A stretch of DNA of 64,000 nucleotides from assembly GCF_965118895.1 (NCBI RefSeq), contig NZ_CBCPJJ010000018.1, positions 1 to 64,000 on the forward strand, written 5' to 3'. A model generated the notes under the pieces. The model was not told the origin of the DNA. It did no database searches and worked only from the letters and a program-made list of their open reading frames with translations. Below are positions 62,981 through 64,000 of this stretch, one piece after another. Each line of letters starts with the position of its first letter. Within the stretch, counting starts at the first letter, position 1. The translations under genes were made by a program, and so were the position numbers. This stretch comes from Rahnella inusitata_A. GTDB taxonomy: Bacteria; Pseudomonadota; Gammaproteobacteria; Enterobacterales; Enterobacteriaceae.

Positions 62981-64000
62981 GTTTATTTAAGAAAATCTGC
63001 CTGGGGTTCCTGATCTTCCTGGTGCTGTTAATGGGGCTGGTGGCCTTCCTGGTCGGTACGCAAACCGGCCTGCACCTGATGATCAACGGCGCTAATCGCT
63101 TCGTGCCGGGGCTGAATATCGCCAGTACCGAAGGCGGATGGCGCGATCTGACGCTTAAAGGCGTGCACTACGAAATGCCGGGTGTGGATGTAAAAGCCGG
63201 AGAGTTTCATCTCTCCCTCGATTTTTCCTGCCTGAAAAACAGCGCGCTGTGCGTGAATGCGCTGCGGGTCAAAGACGTCAATGTGGTGGTGAACACCAAA
63301 GAGATGACACCCGCGCAGCCGCAACCTGAACCCGAAAACAGTGAGCCGCTGACCAATCTCAGCACGCCGTATCCGATTACGCTGCGCGTGCTGACGCTTG
63401 AGAATATCAACGTCACGCTGGATGACCGCGCGATTTCACTGGCGTCGTTCCGCACCGGCGCACATTGGGAAGGCCGCGTGATTCAGCTGATGCCAACCCA
63501 GATCGGCGGATTACTGATCGCTCTGCCGAAAACACCGGTCAACCCGTTACCGGATGTGGTGCAGGCCGCGCAGGATAAAGCGGTGGAGAAAGCCACCGGC
63601 AAACCGGCCGAACCGGTTGCCGTAGTGCCAGAGAAGCCACTGGGTGAAACGTTGCAGGAGCTGTTCGCCAAACCGCTGCTGCCTGAGTTACCTGATTACC
63701 GTTTGCCGGTGGATCTGGATATTCAGCAAATTACCGCTGAAAACCTGCGCCTTACAGGCGATACCGACGTGCTGATCACCCGTTTCGAACTGAAAGCCAG
63801 TACGCAGGATCAGCTTGTTAAGCTCGATAAGCTGATGATCCGTTCGCCGCAGGGCTCTCTGGACGGGATCGGGCAGGCGACGCTGAATCAAAACTGGCCG
63901 GTGGAGATGACCATCAACACCGCCGTGAACGTTGATCCGGTCAAAGGTGAAAAGATCAAACTGAAGGTCGCGGGCGGTCTGCGCGACAAACTGGACGTCG
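62977..64000 (+). CDS. tamB: translocation and assembly module subunit TamB (5' part)
   Basis: The first 341 codons of a large AsmA-like inner-membrane-anchored protein that spans the periplasm and works with TamA; it also transports phospholipid to the outer membrane. MSLFKKICLGFLIFLVLLMG is the N-terminal anchor. The frame then runs open through NRFVPGLNIASTEGGWRDLT and a beta-rich region to the window end. The ATG overlaps the tamA stop, indicating coupling. The remaining two-thirds lies outside. Confidence 0.93.
   Translation, partial: MSLFKKICLGFLIFLVLLMGLVAFLVGTQTGLHLMINGANRFVPGLNIASTEGGWRDLTLKGVHYEMPGVDVKAGEFHLSLDFSCLKNSALCVNALRVKDVNVVVNTKEMTPAQPQPEPENSEPLTNLSTPYPITLRVLTLENINVTLDDRAISLASFRTGAHWEGRVIQLMPTQIGGLLIALPKTPVNPLPDVVQAAQDKAVEKATGKPAEPVAVVPEKPLGETLQELFAKPLLPELPDYRLPVDLDIQQITAENLRLTGDTDVLITRFELKASTQDQLVKLDKLMIRSPQGSLDGIGQATLNQNWPVEMTINTAVNVDPVKGEKIKLKVAGGLRDKLDV

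Overview
This window is chromosomal DNA from a member of the Enterobacterales. Nearly every gene has a clear Escherichia coli orthologue, and the order follows the E. coli 94-96 minute region, from pheU through frd, the nnr-mutL-hfq-purA block and rpsF-rplI to tamAB. The gene complement and proteins diverge enough to rule out Escherichia. There is no cutA, no ula operon, and there is an inserted purine module and an inserted chemoreceptor. I would place it near the Yersiniaceae (Serratia, Rahnella and relatives), but that placement is an inference. I see no prophage, insertion sequence, transposase or CRISPR array.

Layout. Positions 1-420 hold a tRNA-Phe gene (minus strand) followed by exact 159-bp tandem repeats, each carrying a copy of the tRNA 3' end and a terminator. 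Positions 0.5-6 kb hold yjdC, dsbD, dcuA and aspA on the minus strand. Positions 6.3-9.7 kb hold fxsA, groES, groEL and yjeI. Positions 9.8-17.2 kb combine the EF-P system (epmB, efp, epmA) with entericidins, lipocalin blc and the fumarate reductase operon frdABCD. Positions 17.5-20.3 kb are an accessory pair, a purine permease and an 8-oxoguanine deaminase. Positions 20.4-26.6 kb hold mscM, psd, rsgA and orn. Three identical tRNA-Gly genes follow, then a datA-like cluster of DnaA boxes.

Positions 27.5-41.3 kb hold queG divergent from a long co-directional run: nnr, tsaE, amiB, mutL, miaA, hfq, hflX, hflK, hflC, yjeT and purA. Then come nsrR-rnr-rlmB, aidB convergent with bsmA, a Cache-type chemoreceptor, yjfP, and the ribosomal operon rpsF-priB-rpsR-rplI with its S6:S18 leader. 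The last 12 kb hold ytfB, fklB, ytfE, cpdB, cysQ, ytfJ, ytfK, ytfL, msrA, tamA and the start of tamB, which runs off the right edge.

Functional themes. Anaerobic fumarate respiration is represented by aspA (aspartate to fumarate), dcuA (C4-dicarboxylate exchange) and frdABCD. FNR-like sites lie upstream of aspA, of frdA and of the inserted chemoreceptor. Heat-shock promoters precede fxsA and groES. Nitric-oxide defence links nsrR to ytfE, whose promoter carries an NsrR palindrome. Translation quality and envelope maintenance make up most of the rest.
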